Positions 1 to 13,475 of a DNA stretch of 64,000 bases are shown here, piece after piece (the stretch's first letter is position 1; every line of letters begins with the position of its first letter). The notes beneath the pieces are model-generated. The model had not been told where the DNA came from, did no database searches, and was given only the letters and a program-made list of their open reading frames with translations. Location of the stretch: positions 13,393,001-13,457,000 of the forward strand of contig CM028889.1 of assembly GCA_016801885.1 (NCBI GenBank), read 5' to 3'. A program made the translations under genes and the position numbers. This DNA is from Toxotes chatareus (taxonomy: Eukaryota; Chordata; Actinopteri; Toxotidae).

Positions 1-3000
1 GGAAAAAAAAAAGTCAAAATTTTTTTCGACCTCAAAATGTCATAAAAAACGTCATAGTATAGTATGGCGTTTTTATCGGGCCAAAAAAGTCAAAATTTTT
101 TCGACCTCAAAATGTCATAAAAAACGTCATAGTATAGTAAGGCGTCAAAATCGGAAAAAAAAAAGTCAAAATTTTTTTCGACCTCAAAATGTCATAAAAA
201 ACGTCATAGTATAGTAAGGCGTCAAAATCGGGCAAAAAAAAGTCAAAATTTTTTTTTCGACCTCAAAATGTCATAAAAACGCCATAGTATAGTAAGGCGT
301 CAAAATCGGGCAAAAAAAGTCAAAATTTTTTTCGACCTCAAAATGTCATAAAAAACGTCATAGTATAGTATGGCGTCAAAATCGGGCAAAAAAAGTCAAA
401 ATTTTTTTCGACCTCAAAATGTCATAAAAACGTCATATAGTATAGTATGGCGCAAAATCGGAAAAAAAAAAGTTTTTTTTTTTCAAAAGCCTCAAAATGT
501 CATAAAAAACGTCATAGTATAGTAGTAAAAGGCGTCAAAATCGGGCAAAAAAAGTCAAAAATTTTTTCGACCTCAAAATGTCATAAAAAACGTCATAGTA
601 TAGTATGGCTTAAAAATCGGACAAAAAAGTCAAAATTTTTTCGACCTCAAATGTCATAAAAAACGTCATAGTATAGTATGTATGGCGTTTTTTCGGAAAA
701 AAAAGTCAAAATTTTTTCGACCTCAAAATGTCATAAAAACGTCATAGTATAGTATAGCCAAAAGGCGTCAAAATCGGAAAAAAAAAGTCAAAATTTTTTC
801 GACCTCAAAATGTCATAAAAAACGTCATAGTATAGTAGTATTTTTCAAAATCGGAAAAAAAAAGTCAAAAATTTTTTCGACCTCAAAATGTCATAAAAAC
901 GTCATAGTATAGTTCGACCAAAATCAAAAAGTCAAAAATTTTTTCGAAAAAATGTCATAAAAAACGCCATAGTATAGTAAGGCGCCAAAATCGGACAAAA
1001 AAGTCAAAATTTTTTTCGACCTCAAAATGTCATAAAAAACGTCATAGTATAGTATAGGCGTCAAAATCGGGCAAAAAAAAGTCAAAATTTTTTCGACCTC
1101 AAAATGTCATAAAAAACGTCATAGTATAGTATAAGGCGTCAAAATCGGGCAAAAAAGTCAAAATTTTTTTCGACCTCAAAATGTCATAAAAACGTCATAG
1201 TATAGTATGGCGTCAAAATCGGCAAAAAAAGTCAAAATTTTTTCGACCTCAAAATGTCATAAAAACATAGTATAGTATAGTATGGCGTCAAAATCGGCAA
1301 AAAAGTCAAAAATTTTTTCGACCTCAAAATGTCATAAAAAACGTCATAGTATAGTAAGGCGTCAAAATCGGACAAAAAAAGTCAAAATTTTTTTCGACCT
1401 CAAAATGTCATAAAAAACGTCATAGTATAGTATGGCTTAAAAAATCGGACAAAAAAAGTCAAAATTTTTTTCGACCTCAAAATGTCATAAAAAACGTCAT
1501 AGTATAGTATGGCGTCTTTTTTTCGGGCAAAAAAAGTCAAACATTTTTTTTCGGCCTCAAAATGTCATAGTATAGTAAGGCGTCAAAATCGGAAAAAAAA
1601 AGTCAAAATTTTTTTCGACCTCAAAATGTCATAAAAAACGTCATAGTATAGTAGTATGGCTTTTTTCGGCAAAAAGTCAAAATTTTTTCGTTTTTTTTCA
1701 AAAAAAAAGTCAAATTTTTTTTCGACCTCAAAATGTCATAAAAAACGTCATAGTATAGTATGGCGTCAAAATCGGACAAAAAAGTCAAAATTTTTTCGAC
1801 CTCAAAATGTCATAAAAAACGTCATAGTATAGTAAAAAGTCAAAATCGAAAAAAGTCAAAATTTTTTCGACCTCAAAATGTCATAAAAAACGTCATAGTA
1901 TAGTATGGCTTCAAAATCGGACAAAAAAAGTCAAAATTTTTTCGACCTCAAAATGTCATAAAAAACGTCATAGTATAGTATGGCCAAAATCGGGCAAAAA
2001 AGTCAAAATTTTTTTCGACCTCAAAATGTCATAAAAAACGTCATAGTATAGTAAGGCGTCAAAATCGGAAAAAAAAAGTCAAAATTTTTTTTCGACCTCA
2101 AAATGTCATAAAAAACGTCATAGTATAGTATGGCTTAAAAAATCGGACAAAAAAAAGTCAAATTTTTTTCGACCTCAAAATGTCATAAAAAACGTCATAG
2201 TATAGTATGGCGTCAAAATCGGGAAACAAAAAGTCAAAATTTTTTCGACCTCAAAATGTCATAAAAAACGTCATAGTATAGTAAGGCGTCAAAATCGGGC
2301 AATAAAAGTCAAAATTTTTTTCGACCTCAAAATGTCATAAAAAAAACGTCATAGTATAGTATGGGCTTCAAAATCGGGACAAAAAAGTCAAAATTTTTTC
2401 GACCTCAAATGTCATAAAACGTCATAGTATAGTATGGCTTTTTTTCGGGCAAAAAGTCAAAATTTTTTCGACCTCAAAATGTCATAAAAACGTCATAGTA
2501 TAGTATGGCGCTTCAAAATCGGGAAAAAAAAAGTCAAAATTTTTTCGACCTCAAAATGTCATAAAAACGTCATAGTATAGTATGGCGTCAAAATCGGAAA
2601 AAAAGTCAAAATTTTTCGACCTCAAAATGTCATAAAAAACGTCATAGTATAGTATGGCGTCAAAATCGACTCAAAAAGTCAAAATTTTTTCGACCTCAAA
2701 ATGTCATAAAAACGCATATAGTATAGTATGGCAAATCGCCAAAAGTCGAAAAAAGTCAAAAAAATTTTTTCGACCTCAAAATGTCATAAAAAACGTCATA
2801 GTATAGTATGGCGTCAAAATCGGACAAAAAAGTCAAAATTTTTCGACCTCAAAATGTCATAAAAAACGTCATAGTATAGTATGGCGTCAAAATCGGAAAA
2901 AAAGTCAAAATTTTTTTCGACCTCAAAATGTCATAAAAACGCTATAGTATAGTATGGCGTCAAAATCGGAAAAAAAGTCAAAATTTTTTTCGACCTCAAA

Positions 3001-6000
3001 ATGTCATAAAAACGTCATAGTATAGTATGGCGTCAAAATCGGGCAAAAAAGTCAAAATTTTTTCGACCTCAAAATGTCATAAAAAACGTCATAGTATAGT
3101 ATGGCCAAAATCGGGCAAAAAGTCAAAATTTTTTCGACCTCAAAATGTCATAAAAAACGCTCATAGTATAGTATGGCGTCAAAATCGGGCAAAAAAAAGT
3201 CAAAAATTTTTTCGACCTCAAAATGTCATAAAAAACGTCATAGTATAGTATGGCCAAAATCGGACAAAAAGTCAAAATTTTTTCGACCTCAAAATGTCAT
3301 AAAAAACGCTATAGTATAGTAATTTTTTTCGGGCAAAAAGTAAATTTTTTTCGACCTCAAATGTCATAAAAATCATAGTAAGTAAAAAGTCGGACAAAAA
3401 ATTTTTTCGACCTCAAAATGTCATAAAAAACGTCATAGTATAGTAAGGCGTCAAAATCGGGCAAAAAAAGTCAAAATTTTTTCGACCTCAAAATGTCATA
3501 AAAAACGTCATAGTATAGTATGGCTTCAAAATCGGACAAAAAGTCAAAATTTTTTCGACCTCAAAATGTCATAAAAACGTCATAGTATAGTATGGCGCCA
3601 AAATCGGGCAAAAAAGTCAAAATTTTTTCGACCTCAAAATGTCATAAAAAACGTCATAGTATAGTATGGCGCCAAAATCGGGCAAAAAAGTCAAAATTTT
3701 TTTTCGACCTCAAAATGTCATAAAAAACGTCATAGTATAGTATGGCGTCAAAATCGGACAAAAAGTCAAAATTTTTTCGACCTCAAAATGTCATAAAAAC
3801 GTCATAGTATAGTATGGCGTAAAAATCGGGCAAAAAAGTCAAAATTTTTTCGACCTCAAAATGTCATAAAAAACGTCATAGTATAGTATAGTATGTTCAA
3901 AATCGGCAAAAAAGTCAAAATTTTTTTCGACCTCAAAATGTCATAAAAACGTCATAGTATAGTATGGTTTCAAAATCGGACAAAAAAAGTCAAAATTTTT
4001 TCGACCTCAAAATGTCATAAAAACGTCATAGTATAGTAGTATGGCCAAAATCGGGCAAAAAAGTCAAAATTTTTTCGACCTCAAAATGTCATAAAAACGT
4101 CATAGTATAGTATGGCGTCAAAATCGGACAAAAAAGTCAAAATTTTTTTCGACCTCAAAATGTCATAAAAAACGTCATAGTATAGTAAGGCGTCAAAATC
4201 GGGCAAAAAGTCAAAATTTTTTCGACCTCAAAATGTCATAAAAAACGTCATAGTATAGTATAAGGCGTCAAAATCGGACAAAAAAGTCAAAATTTTTTTC
4301 GACCTCAAAATGTCATAAAAACGTCATAGTATAGTATATAGTCGGGCAAAAAAGTCAAAATGTCATAAAAAAACGTCATAGTATAGTAAGCGTCAAAATC
4401 GGGCAAAAAAAGTCAAAATTTTTTTCGACCTCAAAATGTCATAAAAAACGTCATAGTATAGTATAAGGCGTCAAAATCGGGGCAAAAAAGTCAAAATTTT
4501 TTCGACCTCAAAATGTCATAAAAACGTCATAGTAGTAGTAGTAAGGCCAAAATCGGAAGCAAAAAAGTCAAAAAAATTTTTTCGACCTCAAAATGTCATA
4601 AAAAACGTCATAGTATAGTAAGGCGTCAAAATCGGGCAAAAAAGTCAAAATTTTTTCGACCTCAAAATGTCATAAAAAACGTCATAGTATAGTATGGCGT
4701 CAAAATCGGACAAAAAAGTCAAAATTTTTTCGACCTCAAAATGTCATAAAAAACGTCATAGTATATAGTAAGGCGTCAAAATCGGGCAAAAAAGTCAAAA
4801 TTTTTTCGACCTCAAAATGTCATAAAAAACGTCATAGTATAGTATAGTATGGCAAAAAATCGGGGACCTCAAAAAAAAAAGTCAAAATTTTTTCGACCTC
4901 AAAATGTCATAAAAAACGTCATAGTATAGTATGGCGTTTTTCAAAATCGGAAAAAAAGTCAACATTTTTTTCGACCTCAAAATGTCATAAAAACGTCATA
5001 GTATAGTAAGGCGTCAAAATCGGAAAAAAAAAGTCAAAATTTTTTTCGACCTCAAAATGTCATAAAAACGTCATAGTATAGTATAAGGCCAAATCGGGCA
5101 AAAAGTCAAAATTTTTTTCGACCTCAAAATGTCATAAAAACGTCATAGTATAGTATAAGGCGTCAAAATCGGCAAAAAGTCAAAATTTTTTCGACCTCAA
5201 AATGTCATAAAAAACGTCATAGTATAGTATGGCGCCAAAATCGGGCAAAAAGTCAAAAATTTTTTCGACCTCAAAATGTCATAAAAAACGTCATAGTATA
5301 GTAAGGCGTCAAAATCGGGCAAAAAAAGTCAAAATTTTTTTCGACCTCAAAATGTCATAAAAAACGTCATAGTATAGTATAGGCCTTTTTTTCGGGCAAA
5401 AAAAGTCAAAATTTTTTTCGACCTCAAAATGTCATAAAAAACATCATAGTATAGTAAGGCGTCAAAATCGGAAAAAAAAAGTCAAAAATTTTTTCGACCT
5501 CAAAATGTCATAAAAAACGTCATAGTATAGTATGGCGTTGTCAAAATCGGGAAAAAAAGTCAAAATTTTTTTTCGACCTCAAAATGTCATAAAAAAACGT
5601 CATAGTATAGTATAGGCGTCAAAATCGGGCAAAAAAGTCAAAATTTTTTCGACCTCAAAATGTCATAAAAAACGCGTCATAGTATAGTAGTAGGCGTCAA
5701 AATCGGGCAAAAAAAAAAAAAAATCGAAAAAAAATTTTTTCGACCTCAAAATGTCATAAAAGCGTCATCATAGTATAGTAAGGCGTTTTATCGGGCAAAA
5801 AAAAGTCAAAATTTTTTTCGACCTCAAAATGTCATAAAAAACGTCATAGTATAGTAAGGCGTCAAAATCGGGCAAAAAAAGTCAAAAATTTTTTCAACCT
5901 CAAAATGTCATAAAAAACGTCATAGTATAGTATGGCTTAAAAAATCGGACAAAAAAAGTCAAAATTTTTTTCGACCTCACAATGTCATAAAAAACGTCAT

Positions 6001-9000
6001 AGTATAGTATGGCGTTTTTTTCGGACCTCAAAATGTCACAAAAAGTCAAAGTTTTTTTTCGACCTCAAAATGTCATAAAAAACATCATAGTATAGTAAGG
6101 CGTCAAAATCGGAAAAAAAAAGTCAAAATTTTTTCGACCTCAAAATGTCATAAAAAAAAGTCATAGTATAGTATGGTGTTTCAAAATCGGGCAAAAAAAG
6201 TCAAAAATTTTTTCGACCTCAAAATGCTATAAAAACGTCATAGTATAGTATGGCGTCAAAATCGGACAAAAAAAGTCAAAATTTTTTTCGACCTCAAAAT
6301 GTCATAAAAAACGTCATAGTATAGTATAGTATGGCGTCAAAATCGGACAAAAAAGTCAAAATTTTTTTCGACCTCAAAATGTCATAAAAACGTCATAGTA
6401 TAGTATGGCGTCAAAATCGGACAAAAAAGTCAAAATTTTTTCGACCTCAAAATGTCATAAAAAACGTCATAGTATAGTATGGCTTCAAAATCGGACAAAA
6501 AAAGTCAAATTTTTTCGACCTCAAAATGTCATAAAAAACGTCATAGTATAGTATGGCGTCAAAATCGGACAAAAAGTCAAAATTTTTTCGACCTCAAAAT
6601 GTCATAAAAAACGTCATAGTATAGTATAGTATGGAAATTTTTTTCAAAAAATCAAAATCTGACAAAAAAAGTCAAAATTTTTTCGACCTCAAAATGTCAT
6701 AAAAACGTCATAGTATAGTAAGGCGTCAAAAAATCGGAAAAAAGTCAAAATTTTTTCGACCTCAAAATGTCATAAAAACGTCATAGTATAGTAAAGGCGC
6801 CAAAATCGGACAAAAAAGTCAAAATTTTTTCGACCTCAAAATGTCATAAAAACGTCATAGTATAGTATATAGGCAAAAAAAAAATCGGAAAAAAAAGTCA
6901 AAATTTTTTCGACCTCAAAATGTCATAAAAAAACGTCATAGTAGTAGTAGACGTTTTTTATCGGGCAAAAAAGTCAAAAATTTTTTCGACCTCAAAATGT
7001 CATAAAAAACATCATAGTATAGTAAGGCGTTTCAAAATCGAAAAAAAAGTCAAAATTTTTTCGACCTCAAAATGTCATAAAAAAACGTCATAGTATAGTA
7101 TGGCGTTTTTATCAAGGCAAAAAGTTTTTTTCGGGCAAAAAAGTCAAAATTTTTTCGACCTCAAAATGTCATAAAAAAACGTCATAGTATAGTAAGGCGT
7201 CAAAATCGGGCAAAAAAAAGTCAAAAATTTTTTCGACCTCAAAATGTCATAAAAACGTCATAGTATAGTATAGTATGGCTTAAAAAATCGGAAAAAAAGT
7301 CAACATTTTTTCGACCTCAAAATGTCATAAAAAAACGTCATAGTATAGTATGGCGCCAAAATCGGACAAAAAAGTCAAAATTTTTTTCGACCTCAAAATG
7401 TCATAAAAACGTCATAGTATAGTATGGCGTTTTCAAAATCGGCAAAAAAAGTCAAAATTTTTTCGACCTCAAAATGTCATAAAAAACGTCATAGTATAGT
7501 ATGGCGTCAAAATCGGAAAAAAAGTCAAAATTTTTTCGACCTCAAAATGTCATAAAAAACGTCATAATATAGTATGACGTCAAAATCGGACAAAAAGTCA
7601 AAAATTTTTTCGACCTCAAAATGTCATAAAAACATCATAGTATAGTAAGGCGTCAAAATCGGGCAAAAAAGTCAAAATTTTTTTCGACCTCAAAATGTCA
7701 TAAAAAAAAGTCATAGTATAGTATGGCGTTTTTTTCGGGCAAAAAGTCAAAAATTTTTTCGGGCAAAAAAAGTCAAAATTTTTTTCGACCTCAAAATGTC
7801 ATAAAAAACGTCATAGTATAGTAAGGCGTCAAATCGGACAAAAAAAGTCAAAATTTTTTTCGACCTCAAAATGTCATAAAAAAACGTCATAGTATAGTAA
7901 GGTGTCAAAATCGGACAAAAAAAGTCAAAAAAATTTTCGACCTCAAAATGTCATAAAAAACGTCATAGTATAGTAAGGCGTCAAAATCGGGCAAAAAAAG
8001 TCAAAATTTTTTTCGACCTCAAAATGTCATAAAAAACGTCATAGTATAGTAAGGCGTCAAAATCGGGCAAAAAAAGTCAAAATTTTTTTCGACCTCAAAA
8101 TGTCATAAAAAACGTCATAGTATAGTAGTATGGCTAAAAAATCGGCAAAAAAGTCAAAATTTTTTCGACCTCAAATGTCATAAAAAAGTCATAGTATAGT
8201 ATGGTCAAAATCGAAAAAAAAGTCAAAAAAAAAAAAAAGTCAAAATTTTTTCGACCTCAAAATGTCATAAAAAACGTCATAGTATAGTATGGCTTAAAAA
8301 ATCGGACAAAAAAAGTCAACATTTTTTTCGACCTCAAAATGTCATAAAAAACGTCATAGTATAGTATGACGTTTTTTTCGGGCAAAAAAAGTCTAAATTT
8401 TTTTCGACCTCAAAATGTCATAAAAAACATCATAGTATAGTAAGGCGTCAAAATCGGAAAAAAAAAGTCAAAATTTTTTTCGACCTCAAAATGTCATAAA
8501 AAAAAGTCATAGTATAGTATGGCGTTTTTTTCGGGCAAAAAAAGTCAAAAATTTTTCGGGCAAAAAAAGTCAAAATTTTTTTCGACCTCAAAATGTCATA
8601 AAAAACGTCATAGTATAGTAAGGCGTCAAGATCGGACAAAAAAAGTCAACATTTTTTTCGACCTCAAAATGTCATAAAAAACGTCATAGTATAGTAAGGC
8701 GTCAAAATCGGAAAAAAAAGTCAAAATTTTTTTCGACCTCAAAATGTCATAAAAAACGTCATAGTATAGTATGGCGTTTTTATCGGGCAAAAAAAGTCAA
8801 AATTTTTTCGACCTCAAAATGTCATAAAAAACGTCATAGTATAGTATGGCGTTTTTTTCGGGCAAAAAAAGTCCAAATTTTTTTCGATCTCAAACTGTCA
8901 TAAAAAACGTCATAGTATAGTATGGCGTTTTTTTTCGTGCAAAAAAAGTCAAAAAAATTTTTCGACCTCAAAATGTCATAAAAAACGTCATAGTATAGTA

Positions 9001-9555
9001 AGGCGTCAAAATCGGACAAAAAAAGTCAAAAAATTTTTCGACCTCAAAATGTCATAGTATAGCAAGGCGTCAAAATCTGAAAAAAAAAGTCAAAATTTTT
9101 TTCGACCTCAAAATGCTATAAAAAAAGTCATAGTATAGTATGGCTTTTTTTCGGGCAAAAAAAGTCAAAAATTTTTTCGACCTCAAAATGTCATAAAAAA
9201 CGTCATAATATAGTAAGGCATCAAAATTGGACAAAAAAAGTCAAAAAATTTTTCGACCTCAAAAGTCATAAAAAACGTCAAAGTATAAATATATATAAAA
9301 TATAAATAGTATGGCGTTTTTTTTCGTGCAAAAAAAGTCAAAAATTTTTTCGACCTCAAAATATCATAAAAACAACGTCATAGTATAGTAAGGCGTTTTT
9401 TTCGTACTAAAAAAGTCAACATTTTTTTCGACCTCAAAATGTCATAAAAAACGTCATAGTATAGTAAGGCGTCAAAATCGGAAAAAAAAAGACAAAATTT
9501 TTTTCGACCTCAAAATGTCATAAAAAACGTCATAGTATAGTATGGCTTCAAAATC

Positions 9556-9902
9556 ATACTGTGTTGACTGTCTGTCTTGACTTTTTTTGTCCAATTTTGA
9601 TGCCTTACTATATTATGACGTTTTTTATGACATTTTGAGGTCGAAAAAATTTTTGACTTTTTTTGTCCAATTTTGATGCCTTACTATATTATGACGTTTT
9701 TTATGACATTTTGAGGTCGAAAAAATTTTTGACTTTTTTGCCGAAAAAAAGCATACTATACTATGACGTTTTTTATAGCATTTTGAGGTCGAAAAAATTT
9801 TGACTTTTTTTTTCAGATTTTGACGCCTTGCTATACTATGACATTTTGAGGTCGAAAAATTTTTTGACTTTTTTTGCCCGAAAAAAACGTCATACTATAC
9901 TA
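9556..9902 (-). repeat. Inverted block of satellite units inside the array
   Basis: The array direction flips here. After the forward unit ending at 9555 there are about 20 bases of non-satellite filler, followed by reverse-complement units (for example GTCCAATTTTGATGCC and TTTTGAGGTCGAAAAA) up to about 9,900. The forward direction then resumes with TAAGGCGTCAAAATCGG. The first two inverted units, starting near 9578 and 9654, look identical. Read in reverse complement, the rest of the block matches the forward segment at about 9,010-9,255 unit for unit, including the shortened unit GTCATAGTATAGCAAGGCG and the ATGCTATAAAA variant. It is therefore a local inverted duplication. Confidence 0.9.
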
Positions 9903-12900
9903 AGGCGTCAAAATCGGACAAAAAAAGTCAACATTTTTTTCGACCTCAAAATGTCATAAAAAACGTCATAGTATAGTAAGGCGTCAAAATCGGAAAAAAA
10001 AAGACAAAATTTTTTTCGACCTCAAAATGTCATAAAAAACGTCATAGTATAGTATGGCTTCAAAATCGGACAAAAAAAGTCAACATTTTTTTCGACCTCA
10101 AAATGTCATAAAAAACGTCATAGCATAGTATGGCGTTTTTTTTCGGGCAAAAAAAGTCAAAATCTTTTTCGACCTCAAAATGTCATAAAAAACGTCATAG
10201 TATAGTAAGGCGTCAAAATCGGGCAAAAAAAGTCAAAATTTTTTTCGACCTCAAAATGTCATAAAAAACGTCATAGTACAGTAAGGCGTCAAAATCGGGC
10301 AAAAAAAGTAAAAAATTTTTTCGACCTCAAAATGTCATAAAAAACGTCATAGTATAGTATGGCGTTTTTATCGGGCAAAAAAAGTCAAAAATTTTTTCGA
10401 CCTCAAAATGTCATAAAAAACGTCATAGTATAGTATGGCGTTTTTTTTGGCAATAAAAGTCAACATTTTTTTCGGCCTCAAAATGTCATAAAAAACGTCA
10501 TAGTATAGTAAGGCGTCAAAATCGGGCAAAAAAAGTCAAAAAAATTTTCGACCTCAAAATGTCATAAAAAACGTCATAGTATATTATGGCTTCAAAATCG
10601 GACAAAAAAAGTCAACATTTTTTTCGACCTCAAAATGTCATAAAAAACGTCATAGTATAGTAAGGTGTCAAAATCGGGCAAAAAAAGTCAAAAAATTTTT
10701 CGACCTCAAAATGTCATAAAAAACGTCATAGTATAGTATGGCGTCAAAATCGGGCAAAAAAAGTCCAAATTTTTTTCGATTTCAAACTGTCATAAAAAAC
10801 GTCATAGTATAGTATAGCGTTTTTTTTCATGCAAAAAAAGTCAAAAAATTTTTCGACCTCAAAATGTCATAAAAACAACGTCATAGTATAGTAAGGCGTT
10901 TTTTTCGTACTAAAAAAGTCAACATTTTTTTCGATCTCAAAATGTCATAAAAAACGTCATAGTATAGTAAGACGTCAAAATCGGACAAAAAAAGTCAAAA
11001 AATTTTTCGACCTCAAAATGTCATAGTATAGCAAGGCGTCAAAATCTGAAAAAAAAAGTCAAAATTTTTTTCGACCTCAAAATGCTATAAAAAACGTCAT
11101 AGTATAGTATGGCTTTTTTTCAGGCAAAAAAAGTCAAAAATTTTTTCGACCTCAAAATGTCATAAAAAACGTCATAATATAGTAAGGCATCAAAATTTGA
11201 CAAAAAAAGTCAAAATTTTTTTCGACCTCAAAATGTCATAAAAAACGTCAAAGTATAGTATGGCTTCAAAATCGGACAAAAAAAGTCAAAAATTTTTTCG
11301 ACCTCATAATGTCATAAAAAACGTCATAGTATAGTAAGGCGTTTTTATCGGGCAAAAAAAGTCAACATTTTTTTCGGCCTCAAAATGTCATAAAAAACGT
11401 CATAGTATAGTAAGGCGTCAAAATCGGGCAAAAAAAGTCAAAAAAAATTTCGACCTCAAAATGTCATAAAAAACGTCATAATATAGTAAGGCGTCAAAAT
11501 CGGACAAAAAAAGTCAAAAATTTTTCGACCTCAAAATGTCATAAAACACGTCAAAGTATAGTATGACGTCAAAATCGGACAAAAAAAGTCAAAATTTTTT
11601 TCGACCTCAAAATGTCATAAAAAACGTCATAGTATAGTATGGCGTTTTTTTCGTGCAAAAAAAGTCAAAAATTTTTTCGACCTCAAAATGTCATAAAAAA
11701 CGTCATAGTATAGTATGGCGTTTTTTTCGGGCAAAAAAAGTCAACATTTTTTTCGGCCTCAAAATGTCATAAAAAACGTCATAGTATAGTAAGGCGTCAA
11801 AATCGGGCAAAAAAAGTCAAAAAATTTTTCGACCTCAAAATGTCATACAAAAAAGTCATAATATAGTAAGGCGTCAAAATCGGACAAAAAAAGTCAAAAA
11901 TTTTTTCGACCTCAAAATGTCATAAAACACGTCAAAGTATAGTATGGCGTCAAAATCGGACAAAAAAAGTCAAAAATTTTTTCAACCTCAAACTGTCATA
12001 AAAAACGTTATAGTATAGTAAGGCGTCAAAATCGGACAAAAAAAGTCAACATTTTTTTCGACCTCAAAATGTCATAAAAAACGTCATAGTATAGTATGGT
12101 GTTTTTTTCGGGCAAAAAAAGTCAAAAAATTTTTCGACCTCAAAATGTCATAAAAACAACGTCATAGTATAGTAAGGCGTGTTTTTCGTACTAAAAAAGT
12201 CAACATTTTTTTCGACCTCAAAATGTCATAAAAAACGTCATAGTATAGTATGACGTTTTTTTCGGGCAAAAAAAGTCAAAATTTTTTTCGACCTCAAAAT
12301 GTCATAAAAAAACGTCATAGTATAGTAAGGCGTCAAAATTGGACAAAAAAAGTCAAAATTTTTTTCGACCTCAAAATGTCATAGAAAACATCAAAGTATA
12401 GTATGGCGTCAAAATCGGACAAAAAAAGTCAAAAATTTTTTCGACCTCAAACTGTCATAAAAAACGTCATAGTATAGTATGGCTTCAAAATCGGACAAAA
12501 AAAGTCAAAAAAATTTTCGACCTCATATTGTCATAAAAAACGTCATAGTATAGTAAGGCGTCAAAATCGGGCAAAAAAAGTCAAAATTTTTTTCGACCTC
12601 AAAATGTCATAAAAAACGTCATAATATAATAAGGCGTCAAAATTGGACAAAAAAAGTCAACATTTTTTTCGACCTCAAAATGTCATAAAAAACGTCATAG
12701 TATAGTAAGGCGTCAAAATCGGGCAAAAAAAGTCAAAATTTTTTTCGACCTCAAAATGTCATAAAAAACGTCATAATATAGTAAGGCGTCAAAATCGGAC
12801 AAAAAAAGTCAAAAATTTTTTCGACCTCAAAATGTCATAAAACACGTCAAAGTATAGTATGGCGTCAAAATCGGACAAAAAAAGTCAAAAAATTTTTCGA

Positions 12901-13260
12901 CCTCATAATGTCATAAAAAACGTCATAGTATAGTAAGGCGTCAAAATCGGACAAAAAAAGTCAAAATTTTTTTCGACCTCAAAATGTCATAAAAAAAGTC
13001 ATAGTATAGTATGGCGTTTTTTTCGGGCAAAATAAAGTCAAAATTTTTTTCGACCTCAAACTGTCATAAAAAACGTCATAGTATAGTATGGCGTTTTTTT
13101 TCGGGCAAAAAAGGTCAAAAAAATTTTCGACCTCAAAATGTCATAAAAAACGTCATAGTATAGTAAGGCGTCAAAATCGGACAAAAAAAGTCAAAAATTT
13201 TTTCGACCTCAAAATGTCATAAAAAATGTCATAGTATAGTAAGGCGTCAAAATCGGCCAA

Positions 13261-13475
13261 AAAAAGTCATATCTTAGTAAGATCTCAAAATGTCATAAAA
13301 CACGTCATAGTATACTAAGGCATCAAAATATGGCAAAAAAAGTCATATTTTATTTAGACCTCAAAATGTCATAAAACACGTCATACGCCTATAACGTGTC
13401 AAAATATGCCAAAAAAAATGTCATATTTTAGACAGACCTCAAAATGTCATAAAAAATGGTACGGTAAGGCTTTTG
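13261..13475. repeat. Diverged edge monomers at the right border of the satellite
   Basis: The last three or so units keep CTCAAAATGTCATAAAA and AAAAGTCATA-type blocks. However, TTTTTTTCGACC is replaced by forms such as TCTTAGTAAGATC, TTTTATTTAGACC and TTTTAGACAGACC, and CGTCATAGTATAGTAA by CACGTCATAGTATACTAA or CACGTCATACGCC. Similarity ends in a partial unit near GGTACGGTAAGGC at about 13,455-13,475. Higher divergence at array edges is expected where unequal exchange no longer homogenises units. Confidence 0.85.

Larger units (their letters stand above)
1..13475. repeat. AT-rich satellite array, about 76-77-bp monomer, truncated by the left window edge
   Basis: The interval is made almost wholly of head-to-tail copies of one unit. 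In order, the unit holds GGCGTCAAAATCGGGC, an A-run, GTCAAAA, a T-run, CGACCTCAAAATGTCAT, an A-run and CGTCATAGTATAGTAA. The commonest full unit counts to 76 bases, with differences mainly in homopolymer length, giving roughly 175 units. Three variants recur at the unit start: GGCGTCAAAATCGG, GGCGTTTTTTTCGGGC and GGCTTMAAAATCGGAC. The unit contains the heptamer TCAAAAT three times at 20- and 18-bp spacing, so it probably grew from a shorter repeat. Base 1 is inside a unit, so the array continues to the left. No transposase, rRNA or tRNA signal is present inside it. A pericentromeric or heterochromatic location is typical of such arrays but is inference here. Confidence 0.97.

Noticed and set aside
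447..3248. Open frames within the satellite (447-659, 3,027-3,248, and minus-strand 8,448-9,019)
   Set aside because: Lysine/serine- or phenylalanine-rich translations of the repeat unit. They occur only where local unit length keeps the frame.
1..13260. CENP-B box in the satellite unit
   Set aside because: The unit contains TTCG and CGGG words but not in the arrangement NTTCGNNNNANNCGGGN. The positions do not fit.
1..13475. CRISPR-like array of regular repeats
   Set aside because: There are no unique spacers between the repeats. The entire unit repeats, and the surrounding DNA is vertebrate.
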